This document shows positions 28,441 through 36,682 of a stretch of 64,000 nt of DNA, in pieces (position 1 is the stretch's first letter; each line of letters starts with the position of its first letter). Under the pieces are notes generated by a model. The model made no database searches. It was not told the origin of the DNA and saw only the letters and a program-made list of their open reading frames with translations. This DNA comes from Saccharibacillus sacchari DSM 19268. Lineage in GTDB: Bacteria > Bacillota > Bacilli > Paenibacillales > Paenibacillaceae. The position numbers and the translations under genes were made by a program. The stretch lies in NCBI RefSeq assembly GCF_000585395.1, contig NZ_KK073875.1, forward strand, positions 124,001 through 188,000, read 5' to 3'.

Positions 28441-29376
28441 TTAAGCCAGCGCTTCGGCCAAGCTATCCGCAGCTTCCAAGCTGTTCACGCTGAACACCTG
28501 TACGGATTTGTCGATTTTCTTGATCAGTCCCGCCAATACGCTGCCCGGTCCGATCTCGACGAAAGTATCCACGCCTTCGCCGATCAACCATTGTACGCTA
28601 TCTTCCCACAGAACAGGAGAATAAACCTGGCTGATCAACGACTCGCGTACCGCTTCTGCTCCGCTAACCGGACGCGCGGTAACATTCGCGACAACCGGAA
28701 TGCGCCCTTCGCCCAAGGTCACATCCGCCAGCTTCTCTCCAAGCTTTTCTGCCGCTTCCTTCATCAAGGACGAATGGAAAGGACCGCTGACTTCCAAAGC
28801 GATCGCGCGCTTGGCGCCGATTTCTTTGACGCGGGCGCTGAGCGCTTCCACGCCTTCTGCCGAACCCGACACCACAATCTGCCCCGGGCAGTTGAGGTTC
28901 GCGGGTTCAACAACCGTGCCTGCCGCCGAAATCTCGGCACAAAGCTCTGCGAGCTTGCCGCGATCCGCGCCGAGAACGGCCGCCATTGCGCCTTGTCCGC
29001 CCGGAACGGCAGCTTCCATGAATAGGCCGCGCGCACGCACAATAGTTACCGCATCTTCGAAAGAAAGCACGCCGGCCGCTGCCAGGGCGCTGTATTCGCC
29101 CAAGCTGTGCCCCGCCGCATAGTCGGCTTCGATTCCCTTGGCCTGAACAGCTTGCAGCAAGGCAAGACTTGCCGTCAACAACGCAGGCTGCGTGTTGGCG
29201 GTTTGCTTCAGATCGTCAACCGGTCCATCGAAGACCAGTTTGGTCAAACCGAAGCCGAGTGTGCGGTCCGCCGTATCGAACAGCGTTTTGGCATCCGGAA
29301 GCGCATCGTAGGCGTCGCGGGCCATTCCCACGCTCTGCGCGCCCTGTCCGGGGAAAACAAATGCTATTTTGCCCAT
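28441..29376 (-). CDS. fabD: Malonyl-CoA:ACP transacylase
   Basis: 311 residues from ATG 29376 (GAGGAAT site). FVFPGQGAQSVGMARD, nucleophile elbow GHSLGEYSALAAAG, the RARGLFME motif, and SGPFHSSLM with the catalytic His. Loads malonyl groups on ACP. Confidence 0.96.
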   Translation of the reverse strand: MGKIAFVFPGQGAQSVGMARDAYDALPDAKTLFDTADRTLGFGLTKLVFDGPVDDLKQTANTQPALLTASLALLQAVQAKGIEADYAAGHSLGEYSALAAAGVLSFEDAVTIVRARGLFMEAAVPGGQGAMAAVLGADRGKLAELCAEISAAGTVVEPANLNCPGQIVVSGSAEGVEALSARVKEIGAKRAIALEVSGPFHSSLMKEAAEKLGEKLADVTLGEGRIPVVANVTARPVSGAEAVRESLISQVYSPVLWEDSVQWLIGEGVDTFVEIGPGSVLAGLIKKIDKSVQVFSVNSLEAADSLAEALA

Positions 29377-29463
29377 CGTGAATATTCCTCGTTTCTGTTG
29401 GAGTCGCATACGGTTCTCCGGGAATCCCGAATTGCCGCATGCCGATCAAGTTCTTTTACCCCA

Positions 29464-30453
29464 TTACCAGATCAATGCCGCTCCGCCCCAAGTCAGTCCG
29501 CCGCCGAAACCGACCATCACCACGCGGTCGCCTTCTTTGATGCGTCCTTGTTCGTAAGCCTCGACCAGCGCCAGCGGAATGGAAGCCGCCGACGTATTCG
29601 CATATTTATCGACGTTGATCATGACCCGATCTTCGGACAGGTTCAGACGCTGCATCGCCGATTGAATAATGCGAATGTTGGCTTGGTGCGGAATGAACAG
29701 ATCGATATCGTCTTTGGTCATTTCCGCTTTGCGAAGCACTTCTTCCGTTGCCGTGCCCATCACGCGCACGGCAAACTTGAATACGTCGCGGCCGTTCATG
29801 TAAATAAAGTGCTGCTTGGCATCGACCGTCTCCGCGGAAGCAGGCAGGCGCGAACCTCCGGCAGGCAGTTTGAGCTGATCGCCCCCTGCGCCTTCCGCGC
29901 CCAGATCGAACGATTGGAAACCGCGACCTTGAGGAACTTCGCCCAGCACGACTGCACCGGCTCCGTCGCCGAAAAGGACGCAAGTGTTGCGGTCCGTATA
30001 GTCGGTAATACGAGACAACGTATCCGCGCCGATGACCAGCGCGTTATTGTACATGCCGTTTTGGATGAATCCGGTTGCCGCGGCCAGGCTGTATACAAAG
30101 CCCGAGCATGCCGCGCTCAGATCGAACGCCGCCGCTTTTTTAGCGCCTAACTTATCTTGTAAAATGCAGGCTGTCGAAGGGAACGAAGTATCCGGCGTGA
30201 TCGTAGCTACAATGATCAAGTCCAGCTCTTCAGGCTTGATGCCCGCCGAAGCCAGCGCTTTGATCGAAGCTTCGTAAGCCAAGTCCGATGTCGCCTGTTC
30301 CGGCGCCGCGATATGGCGCTCGCGAATTCCGGTACGGCTGACGATCCATTCGTCGTTCGTTTCGACCATTTTTTCAAGCTCTGCATTATCCAAAATCCGC
30401 TCCGGCACGTACTTGCCCGCTCCGATCACGCCGACCGGCCGTAAGTTCTTCAT
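29464..30453 (-). CDS. fabH: 3-oxoacyl-ACP synthase III
   Basis: 329 residues. Initiates fatty-acid synthesis from acyl-CoA primers. Cys in FDLSAACSGFVYSLA, His in LFIPHQANIRIIQS, Asn in KYANTSAASIPLAL, and ending GGGLTWGGAAL. Start overlaps the plsX stop by one base (TAATG). In Bacillus fabH genes lie elsewhere; within plsX-fabH-fabD order is common in Paenibacillaceae and Clostridia. Confidence 0.96.
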   Translation of the reverse strand: MKNLRPVGVIGAGKYVPERILDNAELEKMVETNDEWIVSRTGIRERHIAAPEQATSDLAYEASIKALASAGIKPEELDLIIVATITPDTSFPSTACILQDKLGAKKAAAFDLSAACSGFVYSLAAATGFIQNGMYNNALVIGADTLSRITDYTDRNTCVLFGDGAGAVVLGEVPQGRGFQSFDLGAEGAGGDQLKLPAGGSRLPASAETVDAKQHFIYMNGRDVFKFAVRVMGTATEEVLRKAEMTKDDIDLFIPHQANIRIIQSAMQRLNLSEDRVMINVDKYANTSAASIPLALVEAYEQGRIKEGDRVVMVGFGGGLTWGGAALIW

Positions 30454-31529
30454 TAATCCGTCACTCGCTTCCCGCTGATTTGCTCGTTTTCTTGTTCGTA
30501 TGCCGCGTCTTGTTCATCTGTCTGTTTTTGCTCGCGCACCATGATTTGCATACTGCTGGAAATACTTGAAACCAGTTGGCTTTCCAATGCGATCTTGGCT
30601 TGACGCACAGCGTTTTTGATGGCTTCGGCGTCAGAAGACCCATGCGCCTTGATGACCAACCCGTTCAGGCCGAGCAAGGGCGCGCCGCCATGCTCTTTAT
30701 AATCCATCTTCGATCTGAGGCCGCGAAGCTGAGGCATGACAAGCGCCGCGCCGATCTTGGCTTTGAATGAAGAAGTTAACTCCTGTTTCAATAATTTGAA
30801 TACGGCTCCTGCCGTGCCTTCGAGTGCTTTGAGCAGGATATTTCCCGCAAAACCGTCACACACAAGCACGTCGCAAACCCCATCCAAAATGTCACGAGCT
30901 TCAACGTTGCCCACAAAGTTGACAGGCAGTTCGGAAATAAGCGGGAATGCGGCTTTCGTCAGCTCATTGCCTTTTCCCGGTTCCGTTCCCACGTTGAGCA
31001 AGCCTACACGAGGATTGGTGATGCCGTGTACTTTTTCGCGGTATAGGCTCCCCATCAGCGCATATTGCGCCAAATGTTCCGGCTTGGCATCCATGTTGGC
31101 TCCAAGATCAAGTGCCAATGTACCTTGCCCGCTTTCGTCAAGCGTCGGGATCATCGGTGCCAGCGCCGGGCGCTCCACGCCGTTCATTCGTCCGACGACG
31201 AGAAGTCCCGTTGTCATCAGGGCGCCGGTGTTGCCTGCCGAGATCATGGCGTCGGCTTCGCCTTCCTTGACCATGCGTCCCGCCACGACCATCGAAGCAT
31301 CTTTTTTGCGGCGAACGGCCCGAACCGGTTCATCGTCGCCGGAGATGACTTCTCCCGCATGAACGATTTGCAGATTGGGCTTGCCCTCGCCGATCAGCGG
31401 CGCAAGCTTCGCTTCATCGCCGACCAGCTTGATCGTGATATCGCTCCACTCGGCCGCCGCTTGCAATGCACCGGCAGCCGCGCTATCCGGTGCATGGTCG
31501 CCGCCCATCGCGTCTATTGCAATAATCAT
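30453..31529 (-). CDS. plsX: Phosphate acyltransferase PlsX
   Basis: 358 residues. Converts acyl-ACP to acyl-phosphate for phosphatidic acid synthesis. [18 protein letters not shown] at the N-terminus, [18 protein letters not shown], and [15 protein letters not shown]. The last ~30 residues are a Glu/Gln/Asp-rich tail longer than usual. Second gene of the FapR operon. Confidence 0.96.
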   Translation of the reverse strand: MIIAIDAMGGDHAPDSAAAGALQAAAEWSDITIKLVGDEAKLAPLIGEGKPNLQIVHAGEVISGDDEPVRAVRRKKDASMVVAGRMVKEGEADAMISAGNTGALMTTGLLVVGRMNGVERPALAPMIPTLDESGQGTLALDLGANMDAKPEHLAQYALMGSLYREKVHGITNPRVGLLNVGTEPGKGNELTKAAFPLISELPVNFVGNVEARDILDGVCDVLVCDGFAGNILLKALEGTAGAVFKLLKQELTSSFKAKIGAALVMPQLRGLRSKMDYKEHGGAPLLGLNGLVIKAHGSSDAEAIKNAVRQAKIALESQLVSSISSSMQIMVREQKQTDEQDAAYEQENEQISGKRVTD

Positions 31530-31553
31530 TTCCGCGTCCTCCTTTTGACCGTA

Positions 31554-32126
31554 TTACCGGTTCTTGTCGTCGGACCGGTAGATGATGAAGTTCCCCTGAA
31601 ACACCATTTCTTCGCCGACATAAGACAGCACTTCGACCTTGGCTCTTCCCGCCTTGCCCGGACTGCTTCGAACATAGGCTTTGGCTATGCACTTCTCGCC
31701 GAGATGAATCGGCCTTACGAAGCGCAAGTCCGCAGATGCCGTCAGTGCGATCTCGTCGTTAATCACCGCAACGGCAAGCGAGTTGGCCTGGGCAAAAATA
31801 TGGTGTCCGCGCGCAATCTGCGTGCGGCTGAATACATGCTCGTCGCGAATTTCAAAGATCGAAATCCCGCTTCGATCAAGCTGAAGATCAATGATGTCGC
31901 CGATGACTTCTTCCGCAGCCAGCGACCGTACTTGATCGTAAGACCGTTCCGCCATCAGCTTCATTCGCTCGCGAAGCTCGGGAATCCCAAGCTCCATCCG
32001 GTCGAGGCGAATCGTTTGGATGCTGACTTTAAGGCGGCGTGTCAGTTCCCGGTCAGTCACGAACGGATTCTCGTCGATCAACTCGACAAGTCTCTGTTGA
32101 CGCTGACGCTTTGGTAAACGTTCGAT
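31554..32126 (-). CDS. fapR: Fatty-acid biosynthesis repressor FapR (probable AUC start)
   Basis: 190 codons from ATC at 32126. Malonyl-CoA-sensing repressor with an N-terminal helix-turn-helix (SIQTIRLDRMELGIPELRER) and a C-terminal hot-dog domain (GHHIFAQANSLAVAVI; VRPIHLGEKCIAKAYV). No ATG, GTG or TTG gives a full N-terminus: the first canonical start (TTG 32081) deletes the first helix and has no ribosome site. The ATC lies 8 bp after AAGGAGG and yields xERLPKRQRQQRLVELIDENPFVTD, aligning with the B. subtilis start and length (188 aa). Regulates its own operon. Confidence 0.9.
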   Translation of the reverse strand: MERLPKRQRQQRLVELIDENPFVTDRELTRRLKVSIQTIRLDRMELGIPELRERMKLMAERSYDQVRSLAAEEVIGDIIDLQLDRSGISIFEIRDEHVFSRTQIARGHHIFAQANSLAVAVINDEIALTASADLRFVRPIHLGEKCIAKAYVRSSPGKAGRAKVEVLSYVGEEMVFQGNFIIYRSDDKNR

Positions 32127-32192
32127 GCCGGTCTCCTCCTTTGCCGGACGCCCGGGGCGTCCCAGATCCGCAAAGCGCCTAATGATAATATG

Positions 32193-32322
32193 AGTAGCTT
32201 GACCAAATTAAATGCAAGGTTACGCCCGTCCGAGATTTCGTACCTAAAGCTTGTACGAAGTCTTCAACGGAATCACAGTTTCATCCGAACGTAAACCTAT
32301 GATTGAGAGTGGTCGAGCTACT
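32193..32322 (-). repeat. Repeat family 1, copy c (fapR leader)
   Basis: Outer stem AGTAGCTTGACCA (32193-32205) with TGGTCGAGCTACT (32310-32322). Middle stem AGGTTACG...CCG (from 32217) with CGAACGTAAACCT (to 32298), one bulge. Inner perfect stem TTCGTAC / GTACGAA (32237-32243 with 32253-32259) closed by the loop shared with copy b (GCTTTAG on the minus strand). Lies between the FapR operator and the fapR start, hence in the 5' leader of the operon. Confidence 0.72.
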
Positions 32323-32323
32323 T

Positions 32324-32379
32324 ATACCTTGTCAACGTTAGAAGTAAGGTTATGTTTGGATTAAAAGTTGACAAGGTAT
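32324..32379 (-). repeat. Repeat family 1, copy d (short form, fapR leader)
   Basis: A perfect 13-bp stem ATACCTTGTCAAC (32324-32336) with GTTGACAAGGTAT (32367-32379). The interior AGGTTATGTTTGGATT resembles one side of the middle stem of copies b and c, but its partner strand is missing. Directly abuts copy c. Confidence 0.65.
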
Positions 32380-32488
32380 TTAGTCCGATTATATGCGCCC
32401 GTTACCGGGCCGCTTCCCCTTTGAATCAGAGCTTCGCGAAGGCCGCGCAATCTTGTGCGCTTCTTATGTAGGTCCGCCGCAAAGACTT

Positions 32489-32516
32489 TTAGAACCTGGT
32501 ACTAACCGCTAGTATA
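32489..32516 (-). promoter_or_regulatory. FapR operator and promoter of the fapR operon
   Basis: TTAGAACCTGGTACTAA at 32489-32505 matches the FapR box TTAGTACCTGGTACTAA at 16 of 17 positions. Just upstream on the minus strand is a -10 TATACT (32516-32511); the -35 is weak (TTTCCT). The operator would cover the start site. It predicts autorepression and malonyl-CoA control of fapR-plsX-fabH-fabD-fabG-acpP. The mRNA leader would be about 370 nt. Confidence 0.85.
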
Positions 32517-32530
32517 AATCATTCCGCCGA

Positions 32531-32578
32531 AAAAGGAAAGAGGGAACGAAAGCCGAAGCGTTCGTCCCCTCTTTTTCC
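32531..32578 (-). terminator. Second terminator downstream of rpmF
   Basis: GGAAAGAGGG-ACGAA (32535-32550) pairs with TTCGT-CCCCTCTTT (32561-32575); the minus strand continues CCTTTTT. Together with the terminator at 32594 it insulates the fapR promoter. Confidence 0.7.
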
Positions 32579-32593
32579 GAGGTAAAAAGCAAT

Positions 32594-32622
32594 AAAAAAA
32601 GCCCCGCCGAATGGCGAGGCTT
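32594..32622 (-). terminator. Intrinsic terminator after rpmF
   Basis: GCCCCGCC / GGCGAGGC (32601-32608 with 32613-32620), followed on the minus strand by seven T. Confidence 0.88.
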
Positions 32623-32655
32623 TCTCAAGATCGGCAAGCGATCATCGTTCGAGAA

Positions 32656-32829
32656 TTATTGGGAAATAACTTCTCTGGACTTGTAAGTTCCGCAAACTTT
32701 GCATACGTGGTGAGCCAGTTTGAGCTCTCCGCATTGTTCGCACTTCACCATGCCCGGCACCGCCAGCTTGAAATGCGTACGACGTTTGTCGCGGCGCGTT
32801 TTGGACGTTCTCCGTTGAGGTACTGCCAT
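32656..32829 (-). CDS. rpmF: 50S ribosomal protein L32
   Basis: 57 residues from ATG 32829 (AAGGAGGTG site). [20 protein letters not shown] is the L32 N-terminus. Zinc-ribbon form with CEQC...CKVC, so a zinc-binding paralog type. Cotranscribed with the upstream DUF177 gene. Confidence 0.97.
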   Translation of the reverse strand: MAVPQRRTSKTRRDKRRTHFKLAVPGMVKCEQCGELKLAHHVCKVCGTYKSREVISQ

Positions 32830-32897
32830 GTTTAACACCTCCTTATTCAAGTCAACCGGCCCGAAGGCCGGGTGCTGCTGCCCGATCACTTACGAGC

Positions 32898-33407
32898 TTA
32901 CTTAAAGAAATCTTTGAGCCCGGCAAGCCGGGGGTCGATTACCGTATTGTCGCAGCCGCAGGCCGTCTCGTTCAGATTACTTCCGCACGTCTGGCAGAGT
33001 CCTTTGCAGTCCTCTTTGCACAGCGGCGCGCTAGGCATGCCCAGCGTCAAGTATTCTTCCAGATAAGGCGACAGCTCGATCACGTCGTCGTCCGCGAGGA
33101 TCATGTCCTCGTCGTCTTCAAGGTCCGCTTCGTCTTCTTCACGCTGCTTGAATCGTTCTTCGAACGGAATATCCAATTCGATACGAGCAGTCTCCAGACA
33201 ACGTGAGCAAACCATATCCAAATGTCCCGTAAGCGTTCCGCTCACGCCTACCGTTCCGTCGAGCGACGGCGAAGCCGTCAGTTCGACCAAAACAGGAGAA
33301 GCGGAAATCACGTCCGTACGACCTTCGATCGTTCGTTCAATCGGCACATTGCCGCTCAACTGAACCGGTTCGCCGTTTTGAATCGTTCTGCGCAAGTGCA
33401 GACGCAT
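32898..33407 (-). CDS. ylbN: DUF177/YceD-family protein (YlbN)
   Basis: 169 residues from ATG 33407, 8 bp after GGAG; other in-frame starts are closer to that site. Family implicated in 23S rRNA accumulation and found next to rpmF in most bacteria. Visible features: CSRCLETARIELDIPFEERF, an acidic stretch (EEDEADLEDDEDMILADDD), and a C-terminal cysteine set CKGLCQTCGS...CGC. The usual motif ending DPRLAGLKDFF is present. Confidence 0.92.
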   Translation of the reverse strand: MRLHLRRTIQNGEPVQLSGNVPIERTIEGRTDVISASPVLVELTASPSLDGTVGVSGTLTGHLDMVCSRCLETARIELDIPFEERFKQREEDEADLEDDEDMILADDDVIELSPYLEEYLTLGMPSAPLCKEDCKGLCQTCGSNLNETACGCDNTVIDPRLAGLKDFFK

Positions 33408-33433
33408 ATTCATCACTCCAAACAAACAAAGTT

Positions 33434-33463
33434 ATTATATCGACTTAACTTCTGTTTTGTCAA
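33434..33463 (-). promoter_or_regulatory. Strong sigma-A promoter of ylbN-rpmF
   Basis: Minus strand: perfect TTGACA (33463-33458), 18 bp spacer, perfect TATAAT (33439-33434). The -10 is about 27 bp before the ylbN start. Confidence 0.88.
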
Positions 33464-33746
33464 CAGTCAGTCAAGTATTTTTCATTTACGCCCTTTTCGG
33501 CGCGCGGCGCGGCTTGAAGAGTCATTTCACCCTTTCGCCGAAGCTTTTGCGCGTGTAAGCTAGGAGAAGCGCATGCTGATTGCGGCTTTCCACTTAGCTC
33601 GCATCAACGGACAAACTGTGTCACCCGAAACCACAATGTTTAGCACTTTCGTTCGCAGCGTAAAAAAATATTCCGGGAAGTCCCGGACGAAGGTTTATTC
33701 TACCACATAAATTCCATCTTGTTAAGAGAAAAGAGTTGATCTTTCT

Positions 33747-35027
33747 ATGAAAACGGTCGGATTGATCGTAGAATACAATCCGTTCCATAACGGACACCGG
33801 CTGCATTTGCAGCGATCGCTTCAAACGGCAGGCGCAGAAGCTTCGATCGCCGTGATGAGCGGTCCTTTTACCCAGCGCGGCGAACCGGCGCTGCTCTCCA
33901 AGCGCGCCCGCACGGAGATGGCTTTGGCGGCAGGCGTCGACCTGGTGATCGAGTTGCCGGTTCTTTACGCGCTTCAGCCCGCGGAGTGGTTCGCTTTCGG
34001 CGCCGTATCGCTGCTGGACGCCACGGGCGTCGCGGACAGCATCTGCTTCGGCAGCGAGAGCGGCGAAGTCGCGCCGCTCGAAGAGCTTGCTGCGCGCATG
34101 CAGGGCGGCGAGTCGCCCGTCATGCAAGCGGCGCTGAAGCAGGCCCTGGCCGAGGGCCTGAGCTTTCCGGCCGCCTACGCGAAGGCGGCCTCGGAGCAGG
34201 GAGGCGGCGGATCGCAAGCCGCCTCCCTGCTGGGCAATCCGAACGATACGCTCGGATTGCATTACGTGCTGGCGCTGCGCCGCCTTGCCAGCACCATGGC
34301 GCCGCTCGCCGTGCGGCGCGAGCAGGCCGGCTATCACGATGCCGGCTTGCCCGCCGGCGGGCAGATCGCCAGCGCTACCGCCGTGCGCGCAGCGCTCGCG
34401 CGCGGAACCGGCGGCCTGGACGAAGCCGCCCCGTACCTCCCTGCGGGATCGCTGCGCGTGCTGCGCCGCGAAGCGGAGGCCGGCCGCATCCTGACGGCCG
34501 GCTGGGAGGCGCTGGCGCAGCCTCTGCTGGCTGCGCTCATCACGCGCGCGCCGGAAGAGCTCGCCCTCGTCCCCGAAGTGTCCGAGGGCCTGGAACACCG
34601 CATCGCCGCCGCGCTGCCGCGCCTGCCCGTGCCGGGCGTGGAGGCGCTGCTCGCCGCGATCAAGACCAAGCGCTACACGCGCACCCGTCTTCAGCGGCTG
34701 CTGGCGCACGCGCTGCTGAACCACGGCGGTCCCTTGTTCGGCCGCGACAGCCTCGCCCAGGGCCCGCAGTACATCCGCGTGCTCGGCTTCTCGCCGAAAG
34801 GCCGCGCCCTGCTCAAAACCATGAAAAAAACGGCCAAGCTTCCGATCGTCGTGCGGGCCGCGGATTTCGATCATCCGCAGCTTCAGCTCGATATTCGGGC
34901 TTCTGCCGTTCATGCTTCGGCTTTTCCTTCTCCGCAGATCAAAGAGATGTATGCCGATTATTACGCGCCGCCGATCATTTTGGGCGATTCGGACAGCGAC
35001 GAGCCGCCAAAAGGCGACTTGAAATGA
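33747..35027 (+). CDS. tmcAL: tRNA(Met) cytidine acetate ligase (YlbM)
   Basis: 426 residues. Nucleotidyltransferase-fold enzyme that makes ac4C34 in elongator tRNA-Met with acetate and ATP. MKTVGLIVEYNPFHNGHRLHLQRS carries the HxGH-like motif; VMSGPFTQRGEPALLSK and PVLYALQPAEWFAFGAV are family blocks. Codons 90-350 are visibly richer in G+C than the neighbouring genes. Transcribed away from ylbN; convergent with ylbL. Confidence 0.92.
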   Translation: MKTVGLIVEYNPFHNGHRLHLQRSLQTAGAEASIAVMSGPFTQRGEPALLSKRARTEMALAAGVDLVIELPVLYALQPAEWFAFGAVSLLDATGVADSICFGSESGEVAPLEELAARMQGGESPVMQAALKQALAEGLSFPAAYAKAASEQGGGGSQAASLLGNPNDTLGLHYVLALRRLASTMAPLAVRREQAGYHDAGLPAGGQIASATAVRAALARGTGGLDEAAPYLPAGSLRVLRREAEAGRILTAGWEALAQPLLAALITRAPEELALVPEVSEGLEHRIAAALPRLPVPGVEALLAAIKTKRYTRTRLQRLLAHALLNHGGPLFGRDSLAQGPQYIRVLGFSPKGRALLKTMKKTAKLPIVVRAADFDHPQLQLDIRASAVHASAFPSPQIKEMYADYYAPPIILGDSDSDEPPKGDLK

Positions 35028-35148
35028 TCGACTGTGCGCTCCGCGCCGGATCAGACCGTCGTTTTTAACCCGGTCCATGCGCCAGCCCCCACTCAACCTG
35101 CATGCGTCAGACCCGATCGGGCAAGCTTGATCAAGAGGCGATCACCTA

Positions 35149-35343
35149 TAACGGATCGAAATGACGCTTAGCGACCCGAATAGGGGGATTGGGATTTTTA
35201 AAGGATCGAGACAACGCTTAGCGGTAAAGAAAGCCGATTTTTGTGCAGATTCGTCCGCTTTGCAGATCTAAGCGTCCGCACGATCCGTTACGAATCGAAA
35301 GTTGCGAAAATGAGCGTTCTAACGGACATGCGATCCTTTAGCG
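35149..35343. repeat. Four-unit inverted/direct repeat cluster
   Basis: A ~25-nt unit (TAACGGATCG...ACGCTTAGCG) occurs at 35149-35173 and 35199-35223 (TAAAGGATCG variant) in one orientation, and at 35266-35290 and about 35313-35343 in the other. The two direct and two inverted units can fold over one another. No coding frame spans it. Origin unknown. The rest of 35028-35402 shows nothing else recognisable. Confidence 0.6.
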
Positions 35344-35402
35344 TAGGGTGTGTCTTCAAACCTCGATGGCAGCAGATTTTGCGTACACGCCTTAGAAACC
35401 CG

Positions 35403-35471
35403 GTAGCTTGACCGCTTAAGATGTTAGGTTACGCCCCCCCGAAAACCTTAAATTGAATGCGGTCAAGCTAC
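35403..35471 (-). repeat. Repeat family 1, copy e (short form)
   Basis: Perfect 13-bp outer stem GTAGCTTGACCGC / GCGGTCAAGCTAC (35403-35415 with 35459-35471). Inner AGGTT / AACCT with the shared GGTTACGCCC text. The inner hairpin of copies b and c is missing. Lies downstream of ylbL in the convergent gap. Confidence 0.68.
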
Positions 35472-35624
35472 TAAACAAAACGATTCGCGGAGCAGCGTTT
35501 GAGGCTGCGAATCGTCGGCTTGCTTCGAATGCAAATCCAAATTGGATTCGACCGAAGTACGGGTACCCTGACCAATAATGCGGACAATAAACGCATGCCC
35601 GCCTTTATTCTTCATATTCAACTT

Positions 35625-36650
35625 CTAACGTTTATCCGGCAGCGTTTGAATATCATTCAACGCGTCTTCCAACGTTTTCACAGGGACGAGCCGCATCTGG
35701 CCGCCGGTCTCGTCCAGTTTCTTTTTCGCCGCGTCATAATTGCCTTCCGGCACGAAAAAGACCTCTGCGCCTTTTCGCTCTGCCGCTACGATCTTATGCT
35801 GGACGCCGCCGATCTCTCCCACGGTGCCGTCTGATTTGATCGTGCCCGTACCCGCGATCCGGTAGCCCCGCGTCAAATCTCCCGGCGTCAGCTGATTGTA
35901 AATCTCCAACGTAAACATCAAGCCCGCCGACGGCCCGCCTACCCGGGTCTGCGTGAACTCCACTTCGTCGGCCGGATTATCCGGGTCGATGCGCAGCACT
36001 TCCCCCGTCGACACGCCGAACCCCGAACGGGTCGTCCCGTCGCCGTTCGGAATATCCACAAGCTTCACGCGCTGTTCAACCGTCTTACCGCCGCGTTCCA
36101 GCGATACGTCGACGGCATCGCCGGCGGAACGGCCTTCCAGCAGCTTGCGCAGATCCTCCAGCGTAGCGACGGCTTGACCGTCGACTTCCGTAATCTTATC
36201 CCCCGCCACGAATTCTTTCTGCTGCGGGTCTTGATCGGGCACAGTGGTGATAAACACGTATTCCGTCTCCACGTCGAAAGCAACGCCCGCTTCCCGGTAC
36301 GCTGCCGCAATCGCCGAAGATTGGGAAGAATTCATATAATATTGTTGCGTAATGCGGTATTCGTCGTCGTCCTGATCTTTGTTGCGTTCGCCGATATCCG
36401 CATTGTCGTCGAATAACGACATTCCGAGCAAAGCCAGGTTCGCATAGGTCACGGATACGGTCGTCATCATGAACGTTCCCAGTTCGTCCGTGTCAGCACC
36501 CGCTACGCGAACCATAGGCTTGACATCGTCCGCGCTGCCGGGTCGTTCGATCGTATACGACGTCGGCATGTAGACCACGACATAGACCAGCAAGGCAAGA
36601 CACAGCAAATAAGCCAGAGTCCGAATCCGCGGCAGTCTGGAACGCAGCAT
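35625..36650 (-). CDS. ylbL: PDZ-Lon membrane protease (YlbL/SepM-like)
   Basis: 341 residues. One N-terminal membrane helix (LAYLLCLALLVYVVVYM), PDZ domain about 125-205 (VAGDKITEVDGQAVATLEDLRKLLEG), then a Lon S16 domain with catalytic Ser in TRVGGPSAGLMFTLEIYNQL and Lys in GEIGGVQHKIVAAERKGAEVF. Cleaves extracytoplasmic substrates. Follows coaD in order, as in Bacillus minus ylbJ/ylbK. Confidence 0.94.
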   Translation of the reverse strand: MLRSRLPRIRTLAYLLCLALLVYVVVYMPTSYTIERPGSADDVKPMVRVAGADTDELGTFMMTTVSVTYANLALLGMSLFDDNADIGERNKDQDDDEYRITQQYYMNSSQSSAIAAAYREAGVAFDVETEYVFITTVPDQDPQQKEFVAGDKITEVDGQAVATLEDLRKLLEGRSAGDAVDVSLERGGKTVEQRVKLVDIPNGDGTTRSGFGVSTGEVLRIDPDNPADEVEFTQTRVGGPSAGLMFTLEIYNQLTPGDLTRGYRIAGTGTIKSDGTVGEIGGVQHKIVAAERKGAEVFFVPEGNYDAAKKKLDETGGQMRLVPVKTLEDALNDIQTLPDKR

Positions 36651-36682
36651 AACGGTCGTTCATCTCCTTTACGTGAAGGCGG

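Noticed and set aside
33670-33695. TCCGGGA/TCCCGGA hairpin before tmcAL
   Set aside because: Short stem, no T run, no sign of a riboswitch; probably incidental.
33621-35096. Long open frame on the minus strand opposite tmcAL
   Set aside because: Arg/Gly/Ala/His-rich product with no domains; caused by the GC-rich codon pattern of tmcAL, which has clear family motifs on the plus strand.
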